The notes under the pieces are model-generated. The model ran no database searches and had not been told where the DNA came from. It saw nothing but the letters and a program-made list of their open reading frames with translations. A stretch of 64,000 nucleotides of DNA from Phlebopus portentosus (Eukaryota > Basidiomycota > Agaricomycetes > Boletales > Boletinellaceae). The position numbers were made by a program, and so were the translations under genes. The stretch covers positions 2,232,001 through 2,296,000 of the forward strand of contig JAYXKI010000005.1 of assembly GCA_037892935.1 (NCBI GenBank), read 5' to 3'. Within the stretch, counting starts at the first letter, position 1. Each line of letters starts with the position of its first letter. This document shows positions 13,109 to 24,860 of the stretch, piece by piece.

Positions 13109-16100
13109 GTTTTTTCCATAAAACTTCTTTGGTCTCTTTCGACGTCTTTTTTCCTTTCTTCTGTATCGGCTTCGCCGTTTCTTGCTGGCGATGGTCTTCT
13201 TGGACGTCTATTTTTTCCTACATGTTGATGAAGATAGACTGCATAGTATATATATCTGTTGTTCTCCTGACTCTGACTGCGAAAGTTCTCCTCCCGACTT
13301 CATCGACGCTGCTGCTTCTCACTTCTCTTACTTGGGTCGGGCTGACTATGGAATTTTCAAGGACCAAAATGGATTTTGTACCTTCATAGTAAGCCCTAAG
13401 TATGGAGGCGAGCTTACGGATCCTGCGCCTTCGGAGTCACTGAAAGAGTATTGGGAGGCTGAGTTTTTCAAGGACTTGGGGCGTTTCGAAGGCGGTGGGT
13501 CTGCGGTCTTTGACCGCTTTCGTCCTGTGGAAGAAGCCGAAGCCAGATAAACCGTCTGGCCTTCTCGACTAAGTGCGGGCCGTCCTGGATGGCACATAGA
13601 GTGATCAGTGATGACAACCAGCGTTTGCGGAGACAATATGGGAACTCACTCTGGAGGCATTGACTTAGTCGTTTCCGCGTCATGACAATGGATTGTTTCA
13701 ATCTGAGGTGAGCTGACGACCACTTATAACCTCGAGTTACCGACTTTTCGCCATAACAGCTTATTTCCCCCGAATTTCAATGTATCACCGTAAGTAACCG
13801 TCTGATACCATCGGACCTTACAACGCATTGTTTTCCGCACAAATGCAGCCAGTGGGCGAACTGTTTCTCACCCGCGGGACATCCTCACGTAGAAGGCCTG
13901 GAAATGCGCAAGTTCCTCAAGAATCTCATCCTTTGGTATTCGAAAGTCGACTTTACCGCTAGCTTCATAACGGAGCTACTCTACATGGAAACAAACCTCA
14001 ATGCATGCGTTTCTTCTCTTCAAAGGTCCAATACAGTGCTCCAGCAGCGAACTCATGCAATTCCACCATTCCGTATATTACGTCTCCTCAGTTACCTTGC
14101 TAAGCTCCACGTTGTTCATTCTCCGTGTCGCCGGCACGAATCGATTACTTCTCTCGCTCCGTGGACAGATCCGTAAAACTTCTCGAAGCTAAAATGAAAG
14201 AGCGTGAGTTACGAATTGGAGAAAGAAATTAAGTCAGTGCGTATCAATGTAGATGTGCGCGTAGTCCTGGGAAAGCACGTACAAGTTCTGCATATCGCGT
14301 TCGAGAGTACCGGATTCATGATGCTCGTCATTTGATTTCTTGTCAGCGCCAGGACGATGCATATAATAGTTGCGAAGGAGCCTCAGTATGCTTATCGGGC
14401 TGCGTTGTGCGGTTCTTTCAACACACCGCGGGCACTTGAAGCATTGTTGAAACACGTCTCCGGGACAAATATATATAACAGTTCACGGGGGAGCTCTTCA
14501 GTGAAATAAGCCGCTCATCTTTGAGTTACTAATTTACTCCTTAGTGTAGTATCCATTTATTTCTCTGGGCGAATCGCGACATTGAAGACCTATTATTATC
14601 ATTCCAGGAAGAAGCGGTCATGCCCTACTTGCGAACCCATTCCGAGATAGGTTTAGACGACTTGCGTTCGCAGGTGGAAATAGCGCGCTCAACCACCTTC
14701 TAGAGGCAAAGGTCTTGTCAAATTATTCGATCCTGCGCAGCTACAGAGTGCACACGATAGGAAACGGACTCGAGCCGTAGCGAAGGTTACTTAGAAGGCA
14801 CAGCAGCTGAGACAGAGACGCAAAGAAGCTTGACTAGTCTTGAGAGGGGACGTATACCACTCTATCCTTTTCAAAGCTCCAAATGCCCCTGAAAAGCTAC
14901 CTATGCTATACTTATCAGGGTATCGTCTTTGTTGACGGCAAGGGGACAATTGAGTAGAAACGCTGTGGAGAATATCTGAAGAAAGTGCGACGCCAAGCTG
15001 AAGATATACGGGAATTTCTCTCACATGGCAGGCAAACGAAGGCGTTTACCGGACTAGAGTCCTTGCGAGTGGCGTCTATTCACATTAGCCATGCGGTTAA
15101 CGCTTGGCTTTGTTCGACTTGTAACTCAACTTTTCTGGAGAAATGCATTTATATTGCCATGCTTCTACGGCTCCCTTCTATGCCAGGGTGAGTGAAGATC
15201 ATCGCTATACATCAAAGGACACTTTTAACAGGACACCTAGCCGTTTTCCTGAGCAAAGCCGAACAGATATTAACTTCACAGTATCCCGGGCCTTTCCTAT
15301 GACTAAGGTGATTGTCCGCCGTGCCCACTCTTGTATGACAAGCCACGTCCATGATCGGTTCAGAATATTAAGAAAGGAGATATTCATTGATACAAAGAAG
15401 TAAACGATATCGGTGCCTTCGTCGTGGTTCATGGGAAAGGTGTTTTGCTTTACCATCTTGTACAGCAGGGTCGAACACGCTTGGTGGGGCAGACCCAGGA
15501 ACCAGAATGGATCCCTCACTATTGCATGACCGCTGTCTAATGCTACAGAGGCCTGAGACCAAGAATCCACGTATTTTTGACCAAATTTTGGAAAAGGTTT
15601 GAACGTCACTTCAATTAAGCTGATGTACACGAATCCAAATTGAGAGGTCTTAAGAATTTTGCGTGTGTTTTTCCGGATCGGATCCTACCAATACTACTGT
15701 CGTGCCCCACATCGCGGAATACTACTTCGTGGTGGATTTGAATGACGGTGGTTATCGTGATGTTATCGTTCTCATCGGCACGTTACGGGAAGAAGCGTAG
15801 ACGAACATCAACCATAGTCGTGTCCAGGGCGGCCAACATAGTCCATTTGCCGGATTTGCTCATTGTCCGCTGCGAATCTCAGGAAATCTCGTGTCACGGG
15901 TATCGAATCAAGATCTGAGGTGTGGTCTGGGCATTTATTACGCTTCTTACACGTTACTGAAGTTGATCATTTTATGTGCTTCGCACGGGAAGCCGCGTCA
16001 AAGGCGTCTTGCTAGTCATTAAAGACTGGATAATACGCACAGCCGAATCCGCAGGGGAACAAAACTAGATTCGGTTGTAAGCGAGCGGCGGATACATCTA

Positions 16101-16348
16101 GAGCATCTGGCTAATTGTAAATTGGAGAAGCCGAACTTCTTTCTCGCTGCTGTTCCTGCATTTAAACCATCTGGCTAATACAAACGAATAGCCAAAAATC
16201 CTTGTCCATGAGATAGAGTTATCGGTGTTTACCAAAAAAAATCCAGCCATCTTAGCTTAAATATGCCAGCGATCGCTACTCAGAGGATCCCAGATTCTTC
16301 ACAACTCGAGTCGTGTACCGTCACCACGATCCATCGACCTTACCAAGA
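13109..16348. other. Gene-poor region without recognisable gene
   Basis: About 3.2 kb with only short open frames. A few stretches look faintly protein-like, for example KEPQYAYRAALCGSF near 14375, and KGVLLYHLV near 15450, but each ends in stops within 30-60 codons and could not be joined by splice sites into a known family. Base composition is less GC-rich than the flanking genes. It may hold decayed gene or transposon fragments. No terminal repeats were seen by eye. Confidence 0.4.
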
Positions 16349-17429
16349 ATGCAACCTCCAACCTGCACTGAAATACGGGTCCGTTCCGTTCATGATGCTC
16401 ACATCCATTTTCATGCCGTCTACCTCGAAATTCTTCTAGTGGTGACTAGACGTCTTACTACTAAAGAGCGCTGTGCTGTGCGCTCTGGAAACGTTTATAT
16501 CTGGGAACAGCGTGGCCGCAATCCTGAGACTACTGGAGTAAGCCAATATCATTTCACTCGAGGATTATTATTTGACTGACTTATTATCTCTTAGTCAGGG
16601 TTAGAGCTATGGACGGATGGGATCCGATGGAGTGCATCCTGCGTCCGTGATGTACAGCTGTTCCGGGTTTTGATTCTTTAATTACCTTGACTGAATTTGA
16701 ATGCACTTCGGATTGCCAAGCGGAATTTATCAACCAACAGCTCCATATCTGTGAATTCATAGCCGGTATTTAGGTCGCGTTCGTGATATAGAAGGCGTCT
16801 AGAGGAGCGAGCTATCCTCGTATCAAGCAAACCTATTCTGTTTTCGTCGAAACGAGCCAGGGATGGAGCAAGTGGCATCTGAATACGCTTCTGATCATCC
16901 TAGAAAGATTTTATACTCAAAGATGAATGCGCTTTGCATGATGATAGCTGCATACTTTATTCCCGCGACCGTCGGCCAGCTACGTTCAATTAATGATATC
17001 CCGGTCCTTGCAAATATTCGACAACCCGAAGGCAAGTACACCAATGCTAAGATGGGTAAACGTCGAGCTCGAGATGAGTATTAACCTTCCGATATCCACG
17101 GCGGTATCTCCGCCGCCGCGAGCTCGTCCGTGTCGGGACAATAATGCCCACCACCAGCCATCTATGCCCCGTATCCAGGCCCACAGCTGCCTTCGCCGTT
17201 ACCACGCGAAAACTCCTTGCCGCAAGGGCTTCACGCACCGAGCCAGCATGGATTTTCATCGTCTTCGCCTCCTTCGACAGGCTTCGGTAGACAAATGCAA
17301 CCGAACGCAGCTCGCCTTCTACCCCCTCCTTCTCCTAGACTGCGCTCCACTTCACCAGTACAAAGCTCTTATGCGCCTCATCATCCAATCGACAGTGAGG
17401 CTTTACGGTCACTAGGAAGGAACTTTTAG
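16349..17429 (+). pseudogene. Decayed Gti1/Pac2 (WOPR domain) transcription regulator
   Basis: WOPR proteins (Gti1, Pac2, Wor1) are fungal DNA-binding regulators of morphology and development. The first half of the domain is clear: an N-terminal segment from the ATG at 16349, then RRLTTKER, AVRSGNVYIWE and, after a phase-0 intron (GTAAGC to CTTAG, about 16537-16592), LWTDGIRWSASCVRD. That frame ends at TAA 16679-16681. The second half resumes at about 16870 with IAAYFIPATVGQLRSINDIP and RQPEGKYTNAK. The same frame then has TAA at 17082-17084 and 17142-17144. It nevertheless stays open for 95 further codons of Pro/Ser-rich tail typical of these proteins, ending SLGRNF and TAG at 17427-17429. 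Three stops inside a recognisable protein indicate a pseudogene. Both late stops would be Gln (CAA) before a single C-to-T change. Confidence 0.75.
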
Positions 17430-19266
17430 TCAGAATTCCGAATTGACCGGCGTCTCGAAGTCAGAAGAATCCCATCTTCCAAATCACCCTGTGAATTTAG
17501 CAAAACTCCGTCCCCTCATTCGTATGCAATCCAAATGCTGTTTGTTCTAGCTTCTTGAAAAATTGTTTCTTCCCTGATTGTCTTTTGTGATTGCCCAAGC
17601 ATTGAAACGTTGGAGATGTCGAAATAGCGAAGGCTCAAAACATGACTTCAGAAGGATACGGATCAGATCCGAGTCATCATATGATTGAGATGCATAGGGT
17701 ACTCACAGTCATACTCCTTTACGCTAAAGAAGGCGATGTGACCAATTATCCTAAGATAATGGGGGGCCACTTATCTCGATACAGTGGAGGACAAAAGTGT
17801 CCGACACACCCATGGCGCGTCAGAACATTGCTTCCAGAGTTTTTTATTCGACATGTAATGCCAACAAGTTATATCAACATGACGCCCGGGATATCAGCTT
17901 TCGTGTTCTGTAATTTCAAGGTGAGAGGTGGTGTCCAAAGAAATAGCAAAAAAATCAAAATGGTGTGCACCTTTTTTATCGTTTGGCGAACAGCACAGTC
18001 GGCTCACAATATCTCAACAACCGCTCGATAGGTTTCCTTTTCACCAAAATCTGCCGTATCCAGAGTGAAATAAGAATGGCATGGACCACAATTTCGCACA
18101 GAGAAAACCTCCTGGGACTCACTGTACTACCGTCGGCCGCCATTCCGTTTGAATTGCGGCGTAAATGTCCAGAAATTGGTGACGTTCAACTTGACGGTCT
18201 CTATCGCGAACGGAAACACAATGGATAAAGGCCTGACAAAGAAGACAGAGACTCAGATAAGCTTGAACAGTACAGATGAGACTAGTTACAGATTAAGGGC
18301 ATGGGATACACACAAATATCATTTGTATTGAACATAAAAACACCGTAGACGGCACCTGCCGTTAGACCGCAAATGGCCCACTCAATAATGAGTTCGAGAA
18401 AACCTGCACGAGTGGAGATAGTCGATGCGAATTGACTCGAACTACATAGAGAAAGTAGTCAGAAAATAGTCAGTAGACAGGAAGCAAGCCGATAGAATGT
18501 GGAATGGAATGATATGAAGAATGAAACGTATGGATGTGGTGACTGAGACCGGCACGAAAAGGAAAGGACGAAAAGCGAGGTACAACAAGTGGATAGATGA
18601 TTGTGTCGAGTCTGCAACTTCGAGATCACAAATTTCATCAGTCACACTAGACCATCGGGCGCCTTGAACACATGGAACATGGGGAGGGCTTCAATTTACA
18701 TTGGCGCAGGTTTCCTGCTCGATCACCGCCCTCTTAAACCATCAATGTTAACAGCTTGTCATCGCGACTAAGATGAAGATGAACGAGATGTTGAAGGATG
18801 CTGACCTTATCGGAGTTGGGTGATTTCTCGGCAAAACCCGTCCTTTCTGTAGATCCGACTCAAAGTTTGTGCATCTTAACCTCTGTGACTTGCAGCGATG
18901 CGTTTGGAAAAAAATAAAATCTGGCGAAATATGCTCATATACTCCTTCCGAGTCCTTCGCAAGTTGTCAACAACACGAAGATTGCAAGTTGTTGTCAGGA
19001 TCATTGCATCAATCGCACGGTGCACTGGTTGACGGGCGAACTATGAATAATCTTGCGAGCTCGACTTCGTAGTTCTTTTCTTACTTCCGTCACCACGACC
19101 ATTGCGACCTATTTCTTGGCCTCCAGTAAGCTCGGTGATTGAGGAAGTACATATGAGGTCTATTTCTCAAGACAGATGCGGTAAGTTCGTGGTCAAATTC
19201 TGCACCATGACACCGCCTTTTAATACTCATCGTTCTATAGGCCGCAGTCTCAGTAAAAACCATTCC
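17430..19266. other. Gene-poor region
   Basis: Only short frames without family resemblance were found. No splice-joined model could be built. This may be intergenic DNA between the WOPR pseudogene and the following membrane/WD-like gene, whose 5' end could extend a little into it. Confidence 0.4.
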
Positions 19267-22200
19267 ATGCAAGCCGAAACTCAGAGGCAGTTGTCAAACA
19301 GACAGAGAAAGTTCCTGCGAAAGCTTGTTCATGTCTTGACAGAAGTTATTGATGAGAACAAGCTCATAAACGAGGACTGTAAGCTCCCTCTGCTGTCGAA
19401 ACTTGACATAGTCTCATACCTGCTCAGTTCCCAGCCCAGCCCAGAATGAAGAAGGCGGTAGCGGAGATGAAAAGGCCGATTCTAAAGTTCACATGGCTAA
19501 TGATTGTACCCCAGGCAAGAATAACATTATGCAAAAGCGTGGGTTCCTACTGCAATCGTTTGATATTGTTCAAATGTTGATCCCGACCGGGAATCCAGAT
19601 ATTCAGGATGGGACAAAGCAATTACTGGACAGGAATCCAAAGTTCGAGCCAATGAATGTTATCGCCCTGAAGAAGTGGGCAATCTATTTTTTGTCCCAGG
19701 TATCGAATGCAGCTGACAGCAACGGGGTCAGATTTACAGACAGGCACAATCCACTCGTGAGGCAAGATCTTCAGACAGGCACAAACTGATATACTAGCTC
19801 CTTTCAGAAACAACACGTCCAATCTCTGCTCAATACTCTGGGTGGTGGCGGACGCACTGCAAAGGCTCTGGAGAAAATGCAGGAAGGGCTCAATTGTTTG
19901 AGGTAAGAGTAGTAGCAATAGCCATCTCGAAGCAAAAAAATCGTCTGACAATTTTTATTTTGAGCGAATCTGTTCAATGTTCTCTCCAGCCCTACGAGAC
20001 GAACAAATACTACTTATGTAACAAATATGAGGCTGTTCGGGATGCATAATTTCTGACAATACCTAGATCCTGATGATTGCGTGAAAGCTCTACGTGCTCT
20101 AGATGATATCATTGCTGAAATGACGAAAGCTTTACGAGAGTTCGGCGTCTTCAACACGAGATTTTTCCACATCCTCCATATAGTTCAAGGGGATCTACAG
20201 GTCTGAATCAGTTGGTTTTCCTTTTACAGAGACTGAGATACAAATAGCGCACCACTGTCCGGCTAAACGGAGAGTACGGACACCATAGTGAGCTTTCAGA
20301 AACATCTCAAGCGTCCTCATTTTCATTGCTCGCTCTACAAAGGATGTTGCGTTGAGGAGTATCTTGATTCTATATTCGAGCCATTGGTCGATGATCTTGA
20401 AATATATGTCAAAGAACTCACGGGTGTCGCTGAGAAAGGTAGGCTCGGCCTACGTATTTCGGGGATATTTCTGATCTATTTTGAAGAAATACCAGCAATT
20501 CGCCAGTCGCAGGAGTTCGCTACTCAACGATATTTGAACCTCACTACAATCGCGACATTTCTATCCAGTGTCACCGCAACGATTCTGCAGATCACCGCAG
20601 GCGGACCTGCCTCTGTTCTGAATATCATCACAAATTCTTTCTGGTTTGTCTCGCTGGTCTTCAGTTCCGCGTCGGCTATTTACAGCCTTCTGGTGATGAC
20701 ATGGCGACAGTCGCCTATGTACGTTATCTGTTTGTTTTACTCACTATCCAGACTAAACATCATTCCAGACGAAGACCCGATCGGTCACTGCCATCATTGG
20801 CGCATTTCTGGCTTCGAAACGGGCCTATGTTCGCGTTAATTGCTGCTCTGATGACATTCTCAGTTGGTCTGTGCCTTCTAGCATTTCTTGTTACTGATCA
20901 AATGGTGAGCAGGCTTACAAGCTGCACCGTATAAGCTAATTTGATATGTGTCTCAGGGAGCTGCCTCAGTTGTTGTCCCAACTGCGCTTGCGGGTTTTCA
21001 CGCACAAATCATTCTCATCCTCTCGGCATGGTATCTTTTTGAACAATGGAGAGCAAGGAATGCACACATCTGGGCCAGTGCACGAGATAAATGCATCTCT
21101 CCAACGACGCAAAGCATGAAGAATATGTTAATGCAAGCAAAAGTCTACGGATTTCGAATGATGGATCAGGTCAAGCTCATGATAAAACGAACAAGAGCCA
21201 TAGGCTGGAAAATTATACTCCAGATCAGATCTTTGGGTGCTCTGTTGCATAGACCTACTCGGAGAACGGATTCTTGCACTGAAGAGGGCGAAATGTTGCA
21301 CAGAGATATTGAACTGGGTAATTATTCTTTCAATTCTATGCGAACTTACAGTAAACCTAATTCCAAATGTTTTCTCCAAGGATCTCAATCCTTGCTTGAA
21401 TACCTACACACAGATGATGTACAGCAGCGTTCAGAACGAGAGCGAAATTCTCCAACTACCCCGAATTCCGCTGAACCAAGCTCTGCATCTCCTGAAGCTC
21501 TGGATCACAAGTACGGACATCCACTTCAATTCTCCTCAAACTGCAAATTTTTGGCGTCAGCTTCGTACGTTTGCCCTATCTATATCACTAAAAGCGTACA
21601 CCATCAATCATTAACCAGTTCAAGTACCGTCACAATTTACGATGTCGTAGGTGTAAGCTTTCGAGACCACCGATTATCTACTTATTGCATATCCCAAACG
21701 CAGGGAAAGGCATTCGAAATCCTGAAAACTATCGTAGTGCCGGATGAGGGATTGGTAAAACAGGTTTTGTGGTGAGTACAGAGCGAACTGGTTCAAGACT
21801 TTTACTGGATGAATGAATTTACAAAGGAACCCAAACAAGAATATAGGGACCCACTGGAGACATGGACGCAGAGAACAAGGAGATCTCCTAGTGAAGTCGT
21901 CCAAGGGTGTCTTCATGTATAGCCTTGCCCGGCCGGTGAATTTCTAGTTACTTTCCACAAGACCGAATTCGAAGTATCAGGATGCTCATGATGCTTCCAC
22001 TCGTCAGGCTGAATCTCATATGCTTAACATCAGGAGTCTTGACCGCGCTACAGGAACAATACGGTGGATTTGCGAAGAGGACAATGGATTGACTGGTGAG
22101 TTCGGCTGAAGGCGACCAGATTAACGGAAGACGAACAGCCTGGCAGGTCTGTCCTGTCTCCTTGACGGTTCACTCAAGGTCTTCGAAGCAGGCTCCTTTG

Positions 22201-23234
22201 ATACAAGACTTGTTTCTTCATCCAAGAACAATTCGATGGGCAACGATAAGGTATTTTCATCCATATTATCGTTGCACATCCTATACTAACTTAGCTGTTC
22301 AGGAACTCGATTCCTATGGCCTCTCTGAACTGGCAAGTATTGAAGTCGCATTGGATGCAGCGTTCTATAAAGAGGACAGAATCATATGCCTTGCAAGGAC
22401 TCATTGATACTCAATGTTCACAACCGTCCAGTTATTGATCGGTACAACATGTCCATAATGCAGTAAGTCTTAATCAGACCTTTTTTCTCTTTCCTTTTTT
22501 TTTTCAAACCGAAGACATGCTTTGGTGCCTCTAGGTCGTACTCTGCGCATTCCAGCCATAGCTTTTTCACGGTGTCTCAGAAATCAGGGAGAATTTTGAT
22601 TCTGGGTGCAGAGGTACGTGCTCTTGCTTATATCCAAAAGGTCGCCGCGAACCCGATTGTTCAACAGTCGACCGATGCAATCGAACTCGAAGGCTCTGCT
22701 CGAGTTGAAACACTGTATGATGCCTTTCATTTGTCCCCCCTAGGAAACAATCCTCGAATCAGAGCAGTTGGGTGCTTCGGCAAGGATGATAACATGGTTT
22801 TCGATGTCATGGACAGTGCGTTTGTTTCACTATGATCCAAAAGTGACCATCTGATGCTGAGAGATGCAGGCAAATTTGCAATATTTCATCGATTATCGAA
22901 GCCACATTCAATAAGCACATCCTGGTTGCACGAGATAACCACGCCTTCCCAGAATGGCGTCCCTCGAAACTTCGTTAGCTTCGCACTCGGTCATCATCTT
23001 GACGTTTCGTGTCCGTATCTCTTCGCCTTCGGTAACAAGGATGGCTCTGTCAAAGTCTGGTCTATTCTGACTAATCGTGCTTTGGACGAGTGCAAATCAG
23101 CGGAATCGTTTGAGGTCCACGATCAACGAGATGGACGTACTTCAATCTCGACCGGACGATTCTTGAATCTTTCACCGCCCGTTGCTCCGCCTCCAGCCGG
23201 GTTGGAAGGGACAAAGGCGGTTGAGGCTTCTTAG
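19267..23234 (+). CDS. Copy A: uncharacterised protein with helical N-terminus, four membrane spans and WD-like C-terminus
   Basis: The function is unknown. The model has many exons. An N-terminal helical part starts near SNRQRKFLRKLVHVLTEVID. It continues, after an intron about 19379-19439, through LLDRNPKFEPMNVIALKKWA and HVQSLLNTLGGGGRTAKALE, with a further helical exon near 20085-20190 (DCVKALRALDDIIAEM). Four hydrophobic spans follow: around TTIATFLSSVTATIL, FWFVSLVFSSASAIYSLL, MFALIAALMTFSVGLCLLAF and TALAGFHAQIILILSAWYL. A charged linker of about 130 residues leads to a C-terminal region with WD-repeat-like pieces: LQFSSNCKFLASAS with TVTIYDV, then PYLFAFGNKDGSVKVWSI. The stop is at 23232-23234. 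A second, inverted copy of the whole arrangement lies at 51.6-55.7 kb, and matching splice positions in both copies support the model. The start is uncertain and the first ATG before the conserved part was chosen. Some exons between 19.9 and 22.5 kb are approximate, so partial decay cannot be excluded. Confidence 0.55.
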
Positions 23235-23665
23235 TAAAGCGGTCAACTCTATCCTTTATTCATGGTTCGTGACTTCACTCGACAGCATCACAACACGCTT
23301 ACGAGTATTAGTCTTCCTCACCTTTGCAGAGCAACCGGGTTGAAATAAAGAAGAGTACTACCCACAAATCCGAGTGTTATGCACTTCGCCCGTGCATCCT
23401 GCTCATTTTGTACAGATAATTCGTATATCCGAATAGTAACTAACCTTCGATGACGATTCTTCTCCGAGCATCGGCGAAATTCATTCATCCAGAAAAATGA
23501 AGTTACCCGTGTATTGCATGTTGAAGAAATGTATTTTGCGCAGGAACAAGATGCTACTAGAGCTCCCTGCATAGTCACCACATAGGTATACATATGCATA
23601 TGAACTGACTGGTCGCACAGCAATACGGGCGATGGAGAATTAACATCCCAGCGACATAGAAAGAA

Positions 23666-24282
23666 TCAACCACGCTTCTTCGATACTCCGACAGTCTTTC
23701 CGCGTCGTCCTGAAAGAGATTATATTAAAACTTCATTCAGGACATTCAAGAAAAAAGCGCCACATACCAGTCGTCTTGGTGTGCTGACCTCTCACGCGGA
23801 GACCCCAGAAGTGTCGCAAACCCCTGTGCGCACGAATCTTCTTCAGGCGCTCCAAGTCGTCACGAAGCTTCGAGTCGACGTTATTCGAAAGGATTTGATA
23901 GTTTTTCCCATCGACAATGTCCTTTTGTCTGTTGAGGAACCACGCGGGAATCTTGTATTGCGTAGGATTTTGGATGATGGTGACGATTCGCTCGAGTTCA
24001 TCTGAGTTGAGGTCACCGGCACTATTCACACAATATGAAGCAAACGCAGAAACGCAATCTCTCAATCAGACTCGCCATGAAGCGATCACAAACTTCCAGA
24101 AAAACTCACCGCTTGTTCAAATCAACATCCGCCTTCTTGCACACGATGTTCGAGTAACGCCTCCCAACACCCTTAATCTCCGTCAGCGCATACATAATCT
24201 TGCGCTTCCCATCGACGTTCGTGTTGAGCAGACGTAAGATGTGCTGGAACTGTTGGTGCTGCTCTGGTAAGACGAGCGACAT
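23666..24282 (-). CDS. RPS18: 40S ribosomal protein S18 (uS13)
   Basis: This is a small-subunit head protein contacting the P-site tRNA and the inter-subunit bridge. The spliced product runs [20 protein letters not shown], then [31 protein letters not shown], and ends in the highly conserved basic tail ([17 protein letters not shown] in other species; here [12 protein letters not shown] joined to [13 protein letters not shown]). About 155 residues is the usual length. Two introns interrupt the coding part: near 24020-24110, between DLNKR and AGDLNSDE, and near 23713-23769, before the last exon. The ATG at 24280-24282 directly follows a strong acceptor (TTACCCAG), so an additional intron in the 5' UTR is likely, as is common for ribosomal protein genes. 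Confidence 0.95.
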
Positions 24283-24860
24283 CTGGGTAAGATAGTCAGT
24301 AATCCATCCTTTCACCACAAAGTTCCAGATGGACTGAAGCATGCAATGACCAACTGAGGGCCCTATTTGTATGCACAACGAGTTAAACTACTCACTTTTG
24401 TGGATGATGGGCGTTGAGAACGTCGTCAATGGTGATGAGCTCGTATAGAGCTCAGAGTGGCGGAAAATGCCGGTGGCTGTATCTACGCGTTTTCGATTCC
24501 CTGCCTATGCAGCTTATGAGGATAAAGGCTTCACTGATCAACGGCGCTGCTTTGTTTGTTCGCAACTCCCTCCAGTAAAGTCACAATAAAAAGGTCTGTT
24601 ATAAATTTCCACAATATCCAAGACATCCGTTTAATAATTAAATAGATGAAAGAAGGGAAAACAATGCGACATGTGTGCAACCTGAGGAAAGGTAATACAA
24701 AGCAGAGAAACGTAATAGTGCAAGTATGCTACAGACACCCGATCCACAATGCGTCGGTACAATAGAAAATGGAGAAAAAGAAAAGGGAACGCTAAGAAAG
24801 CAGAAAGAGAAAAGATCCTTTACATCGACTCTATGACAATCAAACCCGACTCCGTTGACG
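24283..24860. other. Intergenic, RPS18 promoter and CLASP 3' region
   Basis: This stretch is upstream of RPS18 and downstream of the CLASP gene, both on the minus strand. It contains the presumed RPS18 5' UTR intron (acceptor adjacent to 24283). No other gene was seen. Confidence 0.45.

Noticed and set aside
13182..13550. Open frame of 122 codons on plus and 96 codons on minus
   Set aside because: Both strands are open in the same stretch and neither resembles a family; start context and splice sites are absent. It lies just after the stop of the Ser-rich membrane protein, so it is probably UTR or intergenic.
15205..15630. Minus-strand frame of 141 codons
   Set aside because: No domain recognised and the plus strand is equally open in part. 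Considered as a GIY-YIG-like or transposase relic on the plus strand (KGVLLYHLV) but the resemblance is too weak.
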